Shown here in pieces: positions 10,401-25,400 of a stretch of 52,293 nucleotides of DNA. The DNA lies in assembly GCF_008831285.2 (NCBI RefSeq), contig NW_022204613.1:1-52293 (forward strand), in the 5' to 3' direction. Within the stretch, counting starts at the first letter, position 1. Each line of letters starts with the position of its first letter. A program made the position numbers and the translations under genes. The DNA is from Nymphaea colorata. Taxonomy: Eukaryota > Streptophyta > Magnoliopsida > Nymphaeales > Nymphaeaceae. The notes under the pieces were generated by a model that ran no database searches, was not told where the DNA came from, and saw nothing but the letters and a program-made list of their open reading frames with translations.

Positions 10401-13400
10401 CGCGACCGTGCTATTCATCCAAAAGCCATTAGGACAGGTCAGGATGCAGACTGCGTTGTGGAGGTATACGATGTTGATGGTGTTGACATATGTGCAAGTG
10501 AGGCAGTTGGTTGAGGTCCCTGTGCAAGTAGCGCAGTTTATGTTGCAGGGCTGGCAGGTAAAGGAGCTATTGACTGCGTATTGCCCGTAGGGACAAGTAG
10601 TAACGCAGTAGGTGGTACCGTAGGAAAGGTAGTAGTAAGTGTTCGTGGTTGCATCGATCCTGCAGGAGTAACACTGGATGGTGGAGGGACCGAAGCAGAG
10701 AGCGCAGGCAGGATTGCAGGCAACGCAGGTATTGTTGGAGCTCTATCCGTACATTCCGTTGGGACAGTTGACCAGGCACTAATTGGAAAAGTAGTAGTAG
10801 AGGATGCCCGAGACGTTCTTGCACTTCTGACAGGTGGTGGCAGTCTGGTTGCAGAGCACGCAGGAGGGATTGCAGGGCTGGCAGGAGTGGTCGCTGAGGA
10901 CCTAGAACTAGCCGCCTATGCAATCTGTGACGCACCAACTCATGTAGATCTCCTTGTAGTAGTTTACTGAAGTCACTGGGTCGGTTTGGCACATGGTGCA
11001 ACTTTGCAAATCACCAGCGCTGCACAAAGTACAGCCTCCTAAACATGGCTAGCAGTATTTGGTCGTTGAGTTGGCATAGTAACCGTTGGGACAGACCGAG
11101 AGACAGCTATTGGTGGCTCTGTAGAAGTAGTAGCCGATGGAGCAGAGGTATGTTTAGGTGCAGTTCATGGAGATGACTGAACAACCGATGCACTGGATAG
11201 CGCAGGCCTGGCAGGTATTGGGATAGCCTGCCCTGACGTACTGGCCGATGGGGCAAGTGGTCGTGCAGATGGAGTTGCCGATAGTGAGGTAGTAGACGGT
11301 GGTCGAGGAGTTAACAGGGTCGGTGTAGTTGCGGCAGGCCTGGCATTCGAAGAGAGTGGGCCCGGTGCAGATGAGACAGCCGACGTTGCAGGGTATGCAG
11401 GTATTGTTGCTGATCTCCTGGTACATGCTGATGGAACAGGACTGCAGACACTTGTTGTTTTCGAGGAAGAGGTTTATTCCGGTGGCAGTGTGGCTGCAGG
11501 TGAGGCAGTAGGTGGAAGTTCCCACGCAGGTGTGGCAGTTGGGATCGCATGGGTAGCAACTGTTAGCAGGAATATTGCTGTACTGACCATCAGGACAGAA
11601 AGTGGCGCAGGTAGTTGTGCCATAGACTAGGAAATAAGGGACAGTAGCTGCAGTCGTGCACTTGGTACAGGTATTCTGAGTACCACCAGTACATAGCGCG
11701 CAGCCAGTTGTGCAAAAGACACAGGTATTGTTGCTCACCTCTCCGTAGTACCCGCCAGGACAAGTACCGATGCATTTATTGCTGAGATAGAAATAGGGAG
11801 TTCCCGAAACGTTGTTACAGGTCTGGCAATCAATCGCAGAAGTATTGCAGGTTAGACAGGTATTGGAGCAGTACTGGCAGGCCAGGAGAAGAGGATAGGG
11901 GTATTGGCCAGGCGGACAGGTAGTTGTGCAGGTATCGATATCGATGATCTTGTAATAGCTGACATTGGAAGCGGTTATTTGGCACTTGGTACAAGTGGTT
12001 AGACTGCCACCATAGCAGAGCTGACAGCCAGGCTAGCAGACAGTGCAATACTTAGTGGTGGTATTGGCGTAGTAGTTGGGAGGACAGACTGAAAGGCAGC
12101 TGCTGTTGGATGCAAAGTAGAAATAGCCGTTGCTGCAGGCGTTCAAGGTGCAATTGGTGGAGGTGATGCTGCAGGTGAGACAGCTGGGATCACAGTAGGC
12201 GCAGGCATTTGTAAGGAAAGCATTGATGAATTGGCCGTTGGGACAAGATTGGCTGCATGTGGTTGCAGCCATCACCTTGTAATAGATCTCTATGGTGCCA
12301 CTATTGTTGTAATCTCTGCAGACTGTGCAATTAGTCAAGAGAGGACCTGTGCAGATAGCACAGCCCACATTGCAGGGATCGCATGTGTTGCTGCTTGAGT
12401 TGGCGAAATAGCCGTTGGGACAGGTGAGGAGGCAGCTCGAGCCGAAGAGGTAGAGGTTGGCTCCGATGCTGGAGAAGCCGCAGGTGAGGCAGAAGGACGA
12501 GGTGGAGATACAGGTGAGGCAGTTGGCGTTGCAGAGCATGCACTTAAAGCTGGTGGAGTTGGCGTACTGGCCATTCGGACAGGTCTAGTTGCACGTGTTA
12601 GTCCCGTAGATCAGGTAGTAGTTGGTGGAGAGGCTGGAGACGGTGCAGGAGTAGCAGTTGGTGAGAGCTCCGCCGAAGCAGGTGAGGCACCCATCGGCAC
12701 AGTTGGTGCACTGGTTGTTGGAAAGCTTGCCGAACTGGTTGGAGGGACAGGCAACGGTGCAGGTGGAGCCGCTCAGGAAGTAGGCAATTCCATTCACGTT
12801 TTGGCACGATTGGCAAGTGGTGTAGGATGTGCAAGTTGCGCACGCAGATACACAGGTAGTGCAGACATTTCCGACACTATTCGCGAATTCGCCACTGTTG
12901 CAGCCACTGAGGCAAGTGGTAAGACCGATTTGCAAATAGTAGCTGGAACTGCAAACTGTACAGGCTGTGTTGCCTGAGGCGAAACAGGTGGAGCAACCAG
13001 TAGCACATGGCAAGCATTTTCTCGATGGCGAATCAGGGTAGTAGTGGTTTGGACAGTTGATAAGGCATTGATTGTTGAGGAAGAAGTAGTTTTAAGCGCA
13101 TGTTGAAGAGGTACAGTTCTAGGCTGATCCAAAACAAGTCACACAAATGGAACTGCACGGCTGGCATAGGTTGGGAATCGCTGCGGATATGAACTGACCG
13201 TCTGGACAAGTTGTATTGCAGATCGTGCTTCCGATGTATTTGTAGTAGATAGTAGTTGTGTCATTGTTGCAAACAGTACACGAGGATATGCCTGAGCTGA
13301 AACAAGTGGCGCATCCAGTTGTGCATGCGTCGCAGGTGTAAGTAGTGGGATTGGCCCAGTAACCGTTGGGGCAGGTCTGTAGGCACTTGTTCTGATAAAA

Positions 13401-16400
13401 GAAAACGCTGTAACCGAAGGGAGAAAGGCCACAAGTGAGGCAGTTCGTGGAGTTAATCGAGCAAGTGAGGCAGACGCTACTGCAAAGGAAGCAGCGGAAA
13501 GCAGTTGAATTACTGTATTGACCGTCGGGGCAGCCCTGGGCGCAAATCGTCGTTCCGTAGACCAAAAAGTAATCCTTGGGCTAGGTTGAAGTTGTGCAGG
13601 AATTACAGTTGCTGAGGGAAGCGCCGAAGCAAGTGAGACAGCCGTCAGCGCAGTTCGTGCATTGGTTATTGGTCAGCTTTCCGAACTGGTTTGATGGGCA
13701 AGAAACCGTACACGAAGTTCCGTCCAAGAAATAAGCAATACCATTCACACTTTGGCAGGATTGGCAAGTGGTGTATGAAGTGCATGTTTTGCAAGCTGAA
13801 ACACATGTGGTGCACACGTTGCCGACGGTATTGGCGAATTCTCCGCTGTTGCATCCGCTCGAGCATGTGGTTGCTCCAATCTGAAGATAATAGCTAGAAC
13901 TGCAAACGGTGCATGAGGAAGTTCCCGAAGCGAAGCAGGTGGCGCACCCTGTAGTGCAGGCTGTACACTGCCTGTTTGATGTATCTGCGAAGTATCCGTT
14001 GGGACAGTTAATGAGGCACTGATTGTTGAGGAAGAAATAGTTTTGGGCACAGGTAGCAGAAGTACAGTTTTCAGCTGCGCCCACACAAGTTGAGCATATC
14101 GAACTACACGGCTGACATAGGTTGGGAACCGCTGCGGAAATGAATTGACCATCTGGGCATGTTGTGTTACAGACAGTATTTCCAATGTATTTGTAATATA
14201 TTGTGGATGAATCATTACCACAAACAGTGCATGAAGAAAGTCCCGTATCAAAGCAGGTCGCGCAGCCAGTTGTGCAAGCATCACAGGTATTGGTATTTTT
14301 ATTTCCCCAATACCCATTGAGGCAATTCATAAGACATTTGTTATTTTGAAGGAAAAGGTGATACCCTTGTGAGGAGAAACCGCAAGAAAGGCACACGAGT
14401 GAGGTATTAACGCAGGTTAGGCATCCAGTGCTGCATAGCCTGCAAGTGTAATCTGTGATGTTTTGATACTGTCCATCGGGACAGGTGTTATTGCAAAAGC
14501 TAGTTCCATACACAAGATAGTAATTAGTGGTGCTGTAGACACGGCAGGAGTAGCATTCTGTGTTTTGTCCTCCGAAGCAAGTGGCGCATTCATTGGCACA
14601 GGTGGTGCACTAGAAGTTAGATAGGCGGCCGTATTGGCCAGTTGGGCAGGAAACGGAACACATGGAGCCGTTGAGGAAGTAGGCAGCTCCATTCACACTC
14701 GTACACGATGTGCAGACTGTGTAAGATGTACAAGTGGCGCAGGCGGGGTTGCAGGCGAAGCATTTGTAGAAAGTGGAATCGCCATATTCGTTGGAGTTGC
14801 AACCGGTTGAGCACTAGTCGAGGTTTATCTTCAGGAAATAATCAGTTCCCGATAGCGAGAGGCACTTCGTACACTTGGATAGTCCGGCTCCGTAGCATAA
14901 CTCGCATCCTGGCTCACAAAATTCGCAAAACTTAGTCACAACGTTGCCAAATGTGCCATCGGGGCATATCAGCACGCATGAGTTAGTTGCGTTATTGTAG
15001 AAATAATTGACCTTGCAGCCTGAGACTAGAGTGCAATTCTTGGCACTGGCATAGCAGCCGACGCAATTAGAATCGCACATGAGGCAGGCGTTAGGGGAAT
15101 TCGTATCGTCGATGTATTGGCCAAGCGGGCAGGAAGTCCCGCATATGGTATCGCCGATGTATTTGTAGTACTTAGTTATCGTGCTGCTGTTGTCTACATC
15201 CTGGCAGCTGTGGCAAGTGGATAGGGAGTAAGTATCGCATGAGGTGCAGGCGCTCATGCAGGCCTAGCAAGTGAAACTAACCTTGTTTCTGTAGAGTCCA
15301 ACCGAACACGTAGATAGGCAGTTATTATTTTCCAAGAATAGGAGATAGCCGACTGTTGAATACCCGCATGAGGTGCAATTGGTTGGCGATAATGAACAAG
15401 TGAGGCAATTCGATGAGCAAAGGAGGCATCGGTATGATGTGGAATTAGAATATTGGCCATCAGGACATGATAATTTGCAGCTGTATGTTCCATATACGAG
15501 GAAGTAGTCTTTGGGCTATGTTGAAGTTGTGCAGGAATAGCAATTATCCAATGTAGATCCGAAGCAGGTGAGGCATCCATCAGCACAGTTTGTGCATTGG
15601 TTGTTAGTAGTCTTTCCGAACTGGTTGGAAGGGCATTTGACAGTGCAAGATGTTCCATCCAAGAAATAAGCGATTCCATTCACGTTTTGGCAGGATTGGC
15701 AGGTGGTGTAGGATGTGCACGTCGCACATGCAGCCACGCATGTGGTACACACGTTGCCGACGGTATTGGCGAATTCTCCGCTGTTGCATCCGCTCGAGCA
15801 TGTGGTTGCTCCAATCTGAAGATAATAGCTAGAACTGCAAACGGTGCATGAGGAAGTTCCCGAAGCGAAGCAGGTGGCGCACCCTGTAGTGCAGGCTGTA
15901 CACTGCCTGTTTGATGTATCTGCGAAGTATCCGTTGGGACAGTTAATGAGGCACTGATTGTTGAGGAAGAAATAGTTTTGGGCACATGTGGCTGAGGTAC
16001 AGTTTTCAGCTGCTCCCACGCACGTGGAACATATCGAACTGCATGGCTGGCATAGGTTGGGAACCGCTGCGGAAATGAATTGACCATCTGGGCATGTTGT
16101 GTTACAGACTGTGCTTCCGATATATTTATAGTAAATGGTTGTAGAGTCGTTTTTACAAGCAGTACATGAAGAAAGTCCAGTATCAAAGCAAGTAGCACAG
16201 CCAGTGGTGCAGGTATCGCAGGTAAAGGTAGTTGGGTTTCCCCAGTAGCCGTTGGGACAGGTCTGCAGACACTTGTTCTGGAGTAGGTATACGTTATATC
16301 CGAAGGGAGAATGTCCACAAGTGAGGCAGTTCGTTGAATTAAGCGAGCATGTGAGGCAAGCACTGTTGCAAAGTAGGCAACGATATGAGGTAGTGTTTTT

Positions 16401-19400
16401 GTACTGACCATCAGGACAACTCGTATCGCATATGGTTGTTCCATAGACCAAAAAGTAATCCTTGGGCTAGGTTGAAGTTGTGCAGGAACTGCAGTTGCTG
16501 AGAGAAGCACCGAAGCAAGTGAGACAGCCGTCAGCGCAGTTAGTGCATTGGTTATTGGTCAGCTTTCCGAACTGGTTTGATGGGCAAGAAACCGTACACG
16601 AAGTTCCGTCCAAGAAATAAGCAATACCATTCACACTTTGGCAGGATTGGCAAGTGGTGTATGAAGTGCATGTTTTGCAAGCTGAAACACATGTGGTGCA
16701 CACGTTGCCGACGGTATTGGCGAATTCTCCGCTGTTGCATCCGCTCGAGCATGTGGTTGCTCCAATCTGAAGATAATAGCTAGAACTGCAAACTGTGCAT
16801 GAGGAAGTTCCCGAAGCGAAGCAGGTGGCGCAGCCAGTTGTGCACTGTTTGCATTGCCTACTAGAGGCATCAGCATAATATCCATTGGGGCAGCTGATAA
16901 GGCACTGATTGTCGAGGTAAAAGTAATTTTGGGCGCATGTTGAGGAGGTGCAATTTTAGGCCAGATAAGAACAAGTAACACAATTTGGGCTGCATGTACT
17001 GCAAAAATTGGGATTGCTTGCAGCCATGTACTGTCCATCAGGACAAGTGGTCCCGCATGTTTGGCTTCCAATGAATTTATAGTATACGGTAGTAGTAACA
17101 TTGCCACAGATGGTGCAGTTATAAACCGATGGACCTGTGCAAGCAACGCAGCCATCTGCACACTTATCGCAGGTATTGAGAGTGGTATTTCCCCAAAATC
17201 CCTGTGGGCAAGTAGCCAGGCATCTGCTGCCGGAAAGGAAAAGATTGGCTCCCGAGGCTGAGAAACCGCAAGTTAAACAGTTGGTGCTGGAGGTGGTGCA
17301 TGTGAGGCAGTTTGAACTACAGAGAAGGCATTTAAAGTTGGAAGCGTATTGGCCGTCTGGACATTTCTCTTGGCATGTGAAAGTACCATAGACTAGGACA
17401 TAATCAACGCTGGCACTGAATGCCTTGCAGCTGGTGCAGCTACTTGTATCTGAATCAAAGCAAGAAGCACACCCAGTGGCACAGGTCTGACAAGTAAAAT
17501 CACTGATTTTACCGTATTTTCCAGTTGGACATGTGGCTGTGCATGTGTTTCCATCTAGGAAGTAGGCCACTCCTCCTAGAGAGGTGCAGGCAGTGCATGT
17601 GGTAGCTGTTCCTGAACATTTGGCGCAGAAGGTATTACACGGTTGGCATTTCAGAGAGCCTGATGGGTTGAACTGCCCATCGGGACAAGCTGAATAGCAA
17701 GTAGTCTCTCCGTAGCCTAGGTATTTACTTGCCACACATGTGATGCAAGTGCTACTATCAGTACAGGTAGCGCAGTTGCCCGAACAGGCCTAGCAGGTCG
17801 GAGTGGTCCCTGGTGATGCGTAATACGTGGAAGGGCACTGCGGGACACAGGTATTAGTGGTTGAATCTAGATAATACTGCACTCCGGCTGAAGCCTGACA
17901 GGCAGAGCACGAGATCACGCTTGAACTTATCGAGCAAAGCTTGCATCCAGAAGGGCAACGAGTGCAAAGAAGTGTCTCATCATCACCGTAGTAGCCATCA
18001 GGGCAAGGAGTTATGCATAGGGTAGAGCCAGGCTTTCGGTAGTATGAGGATTTGCAACTGATACAGTTTGTATCGGATTGGGTGCATCCATCGCAGGAGG
18101 CGTCACAAGTCTCGCAAGTATTTCCTGACGCTCCGTATTTACCAGATGGGCAGGTGGCCAAGCATTTATTACTGTCAAGATAGAGCTGCAGGCCTGATGA
18201 TAGGGAAAGTCCGCAGGAGAGACAGTGAGTGTCGCTGGAGCTGCAAGTAAGGCAGTTAGCATTGCATGGTAAGCAAATATATGAGGATGCAGGAGCGTAT
18301 TGGCCATCAGGACAGTCGGCTGCACAGCTATTTAGTCCATATTTTAGGTATGGGGTTGAAGTGGAAGATTTGCAGCTTGTGCAGATGCTTGTTCCCCCGC
18401 TGCAAGTATCGCAAGGAGAGGTGCAAGCGATGCAGGTAAGTCCAGAATCAGCATAGGTTCCAGTTGGGCAGTTGATATTGCAAGTGTCTGTGTCAGAATC
18501 AAGATAGTAGGGCATTCCAGCAACCGCTTGACACGTTGAGCATGATGTTGCGCTGCTGCAGATAGCGCATTGAGCTATGCATGGGTAACAAACATTATTC
18601 TTCGAATACTGGCCGTCAGGACAAGAAGATTGGCATGTGTTATCACTGGCCCGAAGACTTCCACTGGTACAAGTGAGGCAGTCAGTGTTATCTGGCCCTG
18701 AACATTTGTGGCACGAGGTGTGGCACTTGGTGCATTAGTATGAGCTAGAGTCAGCGTAGTAGGTATCAGGACAGACCGCCACGCAGGCCGCACTGTAGAG
18801 ATAGAGGGTGATTCCTGCGGGAGAGGATCCACAGGTGACGCAATTAGTTGAGCTTGTTATGCAGGTCTTGCAGTTGGAGCTGCACAGAGCGCAGAGGTTG
18901 TTGCTGGAGGCAAATTGGCCATCATCACAGGTGGCCACGCACTAAGTTCCGGCGTATTTCAGGTAGTTGCTGCCCGAACAACTGAGGCAGTTCGTACTGG
19001 CTGTGCCATTACAAGTTGCACAAGTGCCGTCACAAGATCTGCAGACTGGTTTCGAGCTCGTGAAGCCTCCGAAGGTGAGAGCGGGGCATATCGCCTTGCA
19101 TACTCCTGAGTCTAGGTAATACTGGACGCCTGCAACCATTGTACACTATGAGCAGCTGCTTTCTGAGCAGCTGACGCATCCGATGGGGCAAGCGGTGCAT
19201 AGGTTGGTGCTGCTTGCTCCATAGAAGCCGGTTCCGCAACTTTGAGTGCAGGCGTTGGAGCCAATCACCCTAAAATAGCTGGAGGCACAGGAGATGCAGT
19301 TAGTATTGCTGTTGACGCACCCATCGCAGGAGGCAGCGCAACTGGCGCACTTCTTGGTCGAGGTGTTTCCGTAGTAGGTGCTTGGACAAGATGAGTAGCA

Positions 19401-22400
19401 GATGCTATCCACTGTGTGAAGGAATAGCTGGTATCCTAGGCTCGAGAAATCGCATGAAGTGCACGTGCTAGATGTTCCAGAACAGGTCTTGCAGTTAGGA
19501 CTACAGAGCGCGCAAGCAGTAGAGCTGAAATCCCACTGCCCATCAGGACAAGTTCCACAACTATTTTGGCCAACGATGAGTCTTCCCGAAGAGCAGCTGG
19601 TGCAATAAGTTGCAGAACTAGCACAGGTCGCACATGACCCCGAGCAGCTCAAGCAGGTGGTGTATTGATTGTTGCTCGAATCGATTCCCTGGTATTTACC
19701 ATCCGCGCAAAGAGAAACGCAATTGGCTCCACTGAGATAGTATTGCACTCCTGCGAAAGAGGTACATTTTGTGCAACTTAAGACACTGCTTGTCATCGAA
19801 CAGAGGGCGCAACCTATGGGACAAGCAGTACACATTTTCAAATCAGTGTCTCCATAATACCCATTTCCACATGATTGGGTGCACGTGGTTGCTCCGATCA
19901 CTCTAAAGTAGCTGTTCGCACAGGCGATGCAATTAGTAGTGGTATCTATGCACCCATTACACGATAAATCACAGTCCTGGCAGCTATTGTCCGAGGATTG
20001 CTTGAATGAACCTGTGGGACAGTTGATGTAGCACTTATTATCGCTGTAGAGGTAGCTCTGCGCTCCTGAAAGCACCCCACATGAGGCGCATGTGGTGGCA
20101 GCACCCGTACAAGTGGCACAGTTAGAATTACAGACCCCACAAGTACTGGCCGTTGCTGCATATTGGCCACTAGGACAGTCGGTAGGGCAAGTAGTGCCGC
20201 CAAATACCAGATGGCCAGTGCTGCAGCTGAGGCAGGAAGTATCGCTTAGGCAATTGTCGCAGGGAGCAGTGCAGGCGATGCAGGTGGGTTCCCCACTGGT
20301 GGCATCAGGGCCTCCATAAAATCCATTTCCGCAGTTGCTCGTGCAGATAGTCCCCTGGAGGTAATACTGAACTCCTGATACCTTTTGGCAGAGAGAGCAC
20401 TAGGCATTGCCGTCGACGATCGAACAACGGGCGCAACCGGTGGAGCAAGAGCTGCAGACGTATGAGCCACTCGAGCTGTCTTAGTAGCTGCCTGCTGGAC
20501 ATGAGGTATAGCATTTGTAATCAGAGTATAGGTAGCTTTGCTGAGAGTTGATAAGACCGCATGTGAGACAGTGTGTAGCTGACGTATCGCAGGTATCACA
20601 GTTTGAGCTACAAGGCGCGCAAGTAGATGTTGTGTTAGCATAGGTTCCTGAGGCACATGATCCGCAAGTGGTTGTGCCATAGATGAGCTTATCCGTGCTG
20701 CAGCTCAAACAAGTAGAAGTTCCAGCTGCCGTACAGGTTGCGCAGGGGGAATCACAAGCCACGCAAGTGGGCTTTGAGTTTGCGTCAGCTCCTCCGTACT
20801 TGCCAGCTGGGCATTTTTCCACACATGATTTATCTGAGAGGTAGAAGTTGGTGCTTGAGACAGTCTTGCACTCAGTGCACTCGACTGTGGCGGCGTTGAG
20901 GGAGCAAAGCGCACATCCAGTGGGGCAGGGACCGCACACGTAGAGTCCATTAACGTTGGATTTGTAACTTCCGTTTGGGCAGGTGGTATAGCAGACATTA
21001 TCCGAATAAAGATAGGCCTGGGATCCTGAAATCAGGCCGCAGGTGGTGCAAGTTGTTGCTGAGGTTTTACAAGAGGCGCAATTTGCATTACACGGGGCAC
21101 ACGTAGTCGATGTATCGATATACTGGCCAAAAGGGCATTGGCTCGAGCAGAAAGTAGTCCCGTATACCAAGACTCCAGTGCTGCAAGTGAGGCAAACCGT
21201 AGCAGTTAGGCAGGTGGCGCAAGGAGATTGGCATGAAGAACACACTGGCTTGAAACTGGAATCAATTCCTCCGTATTTTCCACTGCTGCAACTGCTTGAA
21301 CAACTTTTACTCTCGAGATAGAATTGCACCCCAGCAACTGAAGTGCACAAAGTACACTCAACATTCCCTGTAACAAGAGAGCACTGGGCACAACCGGCTG
21401 GACACGCAGTGCAAAGGTATGAACCACTAGAGCTGTCCTTGTAGCTGCCAGCTGGACAAGTAGTGTAGCATTTGTTATCAGAGTACAAGTAACTCTGCTG
21501 TGAGGAAATGAGTCCGCATGTCAGGCAGTTAGTCGCTGATGTATCACAGGTTGCACAGTTAGTATTGCATTGGGCGCAAGTCGTTGCCGAATCTGCATAG
21601 GTTCCAGAGGCGCAGGAACCACAAGTATTGGTGCCATAGATGAGCCTTGCTGAGCTGCAGGTGAGGCAAGCCGAAGCTCCAGCACCATTGCAAGTGGCAC
21701 AGTCTGAATGGCATCCGACACAAGCAGGATCTCCGTTTGCGTCTGTCCCTCCATAGGTTCCTCCTGGGCATTTCTGCACGCAGGATGTCCCAGATAGATA
21801 GAAGTTGGTGCTGGAGACAGTTTTGCACTTAGAGCAAGTAACTGAGCCGAGAGTGTAGGAGCAGGTATCGCATCCAGTGGGGCAGGCCACGCAGAGATTG
21901 GCGCCATTTACCACAGAGGAGTAGGTTCCAGTGGGACAATTCACATAGCAGGTATTATCAGTATGCAAATAGGCCTTGGAGCCAGATATGCTGATGCAGG
22001 ATGTGCAGGAAGTTGCCGAGGAAGAACATGAAGCACAGTTAGAGTTACAGTTTGCACATGTTGTGGTGGTATCGGCATACTGTCCGAATACACATTGGCT
22101 TGTGCAAGTATTAGTTCCAAATACTAGAACTCCAGTGCTACAGGAAGTGCAAGCAGTTGCGCTGAGGCAGTCATTACAGGGAGAAACACAACTCAAGCAG
22201 ACCGGCTGGAGACTGCTATTTATTCCTCCGTATTTCCCGCTTCCACAGCTACTAACGCAGGAGGTGCCAGAAAGATAGAATTGCACGCCAGAAACAGATG
22301 AGCATAAACTGCATGCGACACTTCCTGAAGCAAGAGAGCACTGGGCACAACCGGCTGGACACGCAGTGCAAAGATATGAACCACTGGAGTCGTCCTTGTA

Positions 22401-25400
22401 GCTGCCAGCTGGACAAGTAGTGTAGCATTTGTTATCAGAGTACAAGTAACTCTGCTGTGAGGAAATGAGTCCGCATGTCAGGCAGTTAGTCGCTGAAGTT
22501 TGACAAGTACCACAATTTGCATCACATGGAGCGCAGGTTGTTCCTGAATTTGCGAAAGTCCCAGACGCACAGGAGCCGCATGTATTTGTGTTATAGATGA
22601 GCCTACCTGTGCTGCAGCTCAGACAAGCAGAAGCTCCAGCTCCTGTACAGGTCGCACAGGGGGAATCGCAGCTGAGACAGGCTGGATCTCCGTTTCCATT
22701 TGTTCCTGCGTATTTTCCTGAAGGACAGTTTTGCACACAGGATGTGCCTGAGAGATAAAAGTTAAGGGAGGAGACTGCTGCGCAGACTGTGCACTGGACT
22801 GTTCCTGAGACGAGGGAACAGGTGGTGCATCCGGTAGGACATGCGGTGCAAAGATGAACTCCACTGGTGCTGGTGGCATAGCTACCACCGGGACAGGTGT
22901 TGTAGCAGGTGTTATCAGTGTATAAGTATGACTGGAGGTTGTTGAGGAGGCCGCAGGAAAGGCATTTAGTTGATTGGCTCACGCATGAGGCGCAGTTGCT
23001 ATCGCATTGGGCGCATGTGGTGCCGGTATTAGCATAGTATCCGAAAGGACATGACACATGGCAGGTCCCTGAGAGATAGTAGCCGGTGCTGCAAGAGGTG
23101 CAGACGGTGTCGGAGTTGCAGTTGGCACAGGGCGTCACACAGGAAAGGCACGTGGGTTCGGAAGTGGTGGGGTCCGGTCCTCCGTAAAACCCGTTCCCGC
23201 AGCTGCTGGTGCAGGCGTTGTTCTTAAGATAGTACTGGAGAGAGGCAACAGAAGTGCAAAGGCTGCACTGCACGGTGCCTGACACGAGGGAGCAAGTGGA
23301 GCAGCCGGTAGGACACGTTGCGCATACATACGAGCCAGAGTTGTCCTTACCGTAGGTGTTGCCTGGACAGTTGACGTAGCACACCTTATCCGAGTGGAGG
23401 TAGCTTTGCTGAGAAGAGAGAAGGCCGCAGCTGAGGCAGTTGGCGGCAGTTGTTTGGCAAGTGGCGCAATTGGTATCACAGGGTGCGCAGGTGGTCGCGG
23501 AATCAGCATATGTGCCAGAAGCACAGCTGCCGCAAGTGTTGGTTCCATAGATAAGCCGATCTGTACTGCACGTCAGGCAGGCGGAACTTCCTGATCCTGA
23601 GCAGGTGGCGCAGGGCGAATCGCAAGGAAGACAAGTGGGGTCTCCACTGCCGTCGTTCCCCCCGTAGGTACCGTCAGGGCAAGTCTGAATGCAGTCATTG
23701 TTGGAGTAGTAGAAACTAGTGGAAGAGACTGCCTGGCACTTGGAGCACTGCACGGTGGCCACGTTGAGGGAGCAAAGGGCGCAGCCAGAAGGACAAGGCA
23801 CGCAGAGGTAGGCTCCGTTTGACACTTTGGCGTATGTGGCACCTGGACACGAAGTGTGGCAGGCGTTGTCAGAGTGCAGGTAGGATTGGACGCCGTTGAG
23901 CAGCCCGCAGGAAGTGCAGGTGGAGGCGTCCGAACAGGTGGCGCAGTTGGAATCGCAGACGTCGCAGTTGTTGGCATCTGCAGCGTACTGTCCGAAGGGA
24001 CAGTTTGCGCCACAGCCAGTCCCTCCGTAGAAAAGACGGCCACTGTTGCAGGAGGAGCAAGTGGAAGGTGCTGCACAGGTGGCACAGATACCCAAACAGC
24101 TGAGACAGGCTGGATCTCCGTTTCCATTTGTTCCTGCGTATTTTCCTGAAGGACAGTTTTGCACACAGGATGTGCCCGAGAGATAAAAGTTAAGGGAGGA
24201 GACTGCTGCGCAGACTGTGCACTGGACTGTTCCTGAGACAAGGGAACAGGTGGCGCATCCGTTAGGACATGCGGTGCAAAGATAGACTCCACCGGTGCTG
24301 GTGGCATAGCTACCACCGGGACAGGTGTTGTAGCAAGTGTTATCAGTGTATAAGTATGACTGGAGGCTGTTAAGGAGGCCGCAGGAAAGGCATTCGTTCG
24401 CTTGATTGTCACATGAGGCGCAGTTGCTATCGCATTGGGCGCATGTGGTGCCGGTATTAGCATAGTATCCGAAAGGACATGACACATGGCAGGTCCCTGA
24501 GAGATAGTAGCCGGTGCTGCAGGAGGTGCAGACGGTGTCGGAGTTGCAGTTGGCACAGGGCGCCACACAGGAAAGGCACGTGGGTTCGGAAGTGGTGGGG
24601 TCCGGTCCTCCGTAAAACCCGTTCCCGCAGCTGCTGGTGCAGGCGTTGTTCTTGAGATAGTACTGGAGAGAGGCAACAGAAGTGCAAAGGCTGCACTGCA
24701 CGGTGCCTGACACGAGGGAGCAAGTGGAGCAACCGGTAGGACACGTTGCGCATACATACGAGCCAGAGTTGTCCTTACCGTAGGTGTTGCCTGGACAGTT
24801 GACGTAGCACACCTTATCCGAGTGGAGGTAGCTTTGCTGAGAAGAGAGAAGGCCGCAGCTGAGGCAGTTGGCGGCAGTTGTTTGGCAAGTGGCGCAATTG
24901 GTATCACAGGGTGCGCAGGTGGTCGCGGAATCAGCATATGTGCCAGAAGCACAGCTGCCGCAAGTGTTGGTTCCATAGATAAGCCGATCTGTACTGCACG
25001 TCAGGCAGGCGGAACTTCCTGATCCTGAGCAGGTGGCGCAGGGCGAATCGCAAGGAAGACAAGTGGGGTCTCCACTGCCGTCGTTCCCCCCGTAGGTACC
25101 GTCAGGGCAAGTCTGAATGCAGTCATTGTTGGAGTAGTAGAAACTAGTGGAAGAGACTGCCTGGCACTTGGAGCACTGCACGGTGGCCACGTTGAGGGAG
25201 CAAAGGGCGCAGCCAGAAGGACAAGGCACGCAGAGGTAGGCTCCGTTTGACACTTTGGCGTATGTGGCACCTGGACACGAAGTGTGGCAGGCGTTGTCAG
25301 AGTGCAGGTAGGATTGGACGCCGTTGAGCAGCCCGCAGGAAGTGCAGGTGGAGGCGTCCGAACAGGTGGCGCAGTTGGAATCGCAGACGTCGCAGTTGTT

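Noticed and set aside
10581-10970. Plus-strand 129-residue ORF rich in Gly and Val
   Set aside because: Exactly antisense and in register with the Cys-rich gene; it has no start context or motif.
23573-24976. 467-residue Ala/Pro/Ser-rich frame on the minus strand
   Set aside because: It is an alternative frame of the Cys-rich repeats; its composition follows directly from shifted Cys/Gly/Ser codons and it duplicates with the 1,428-bp repeat.
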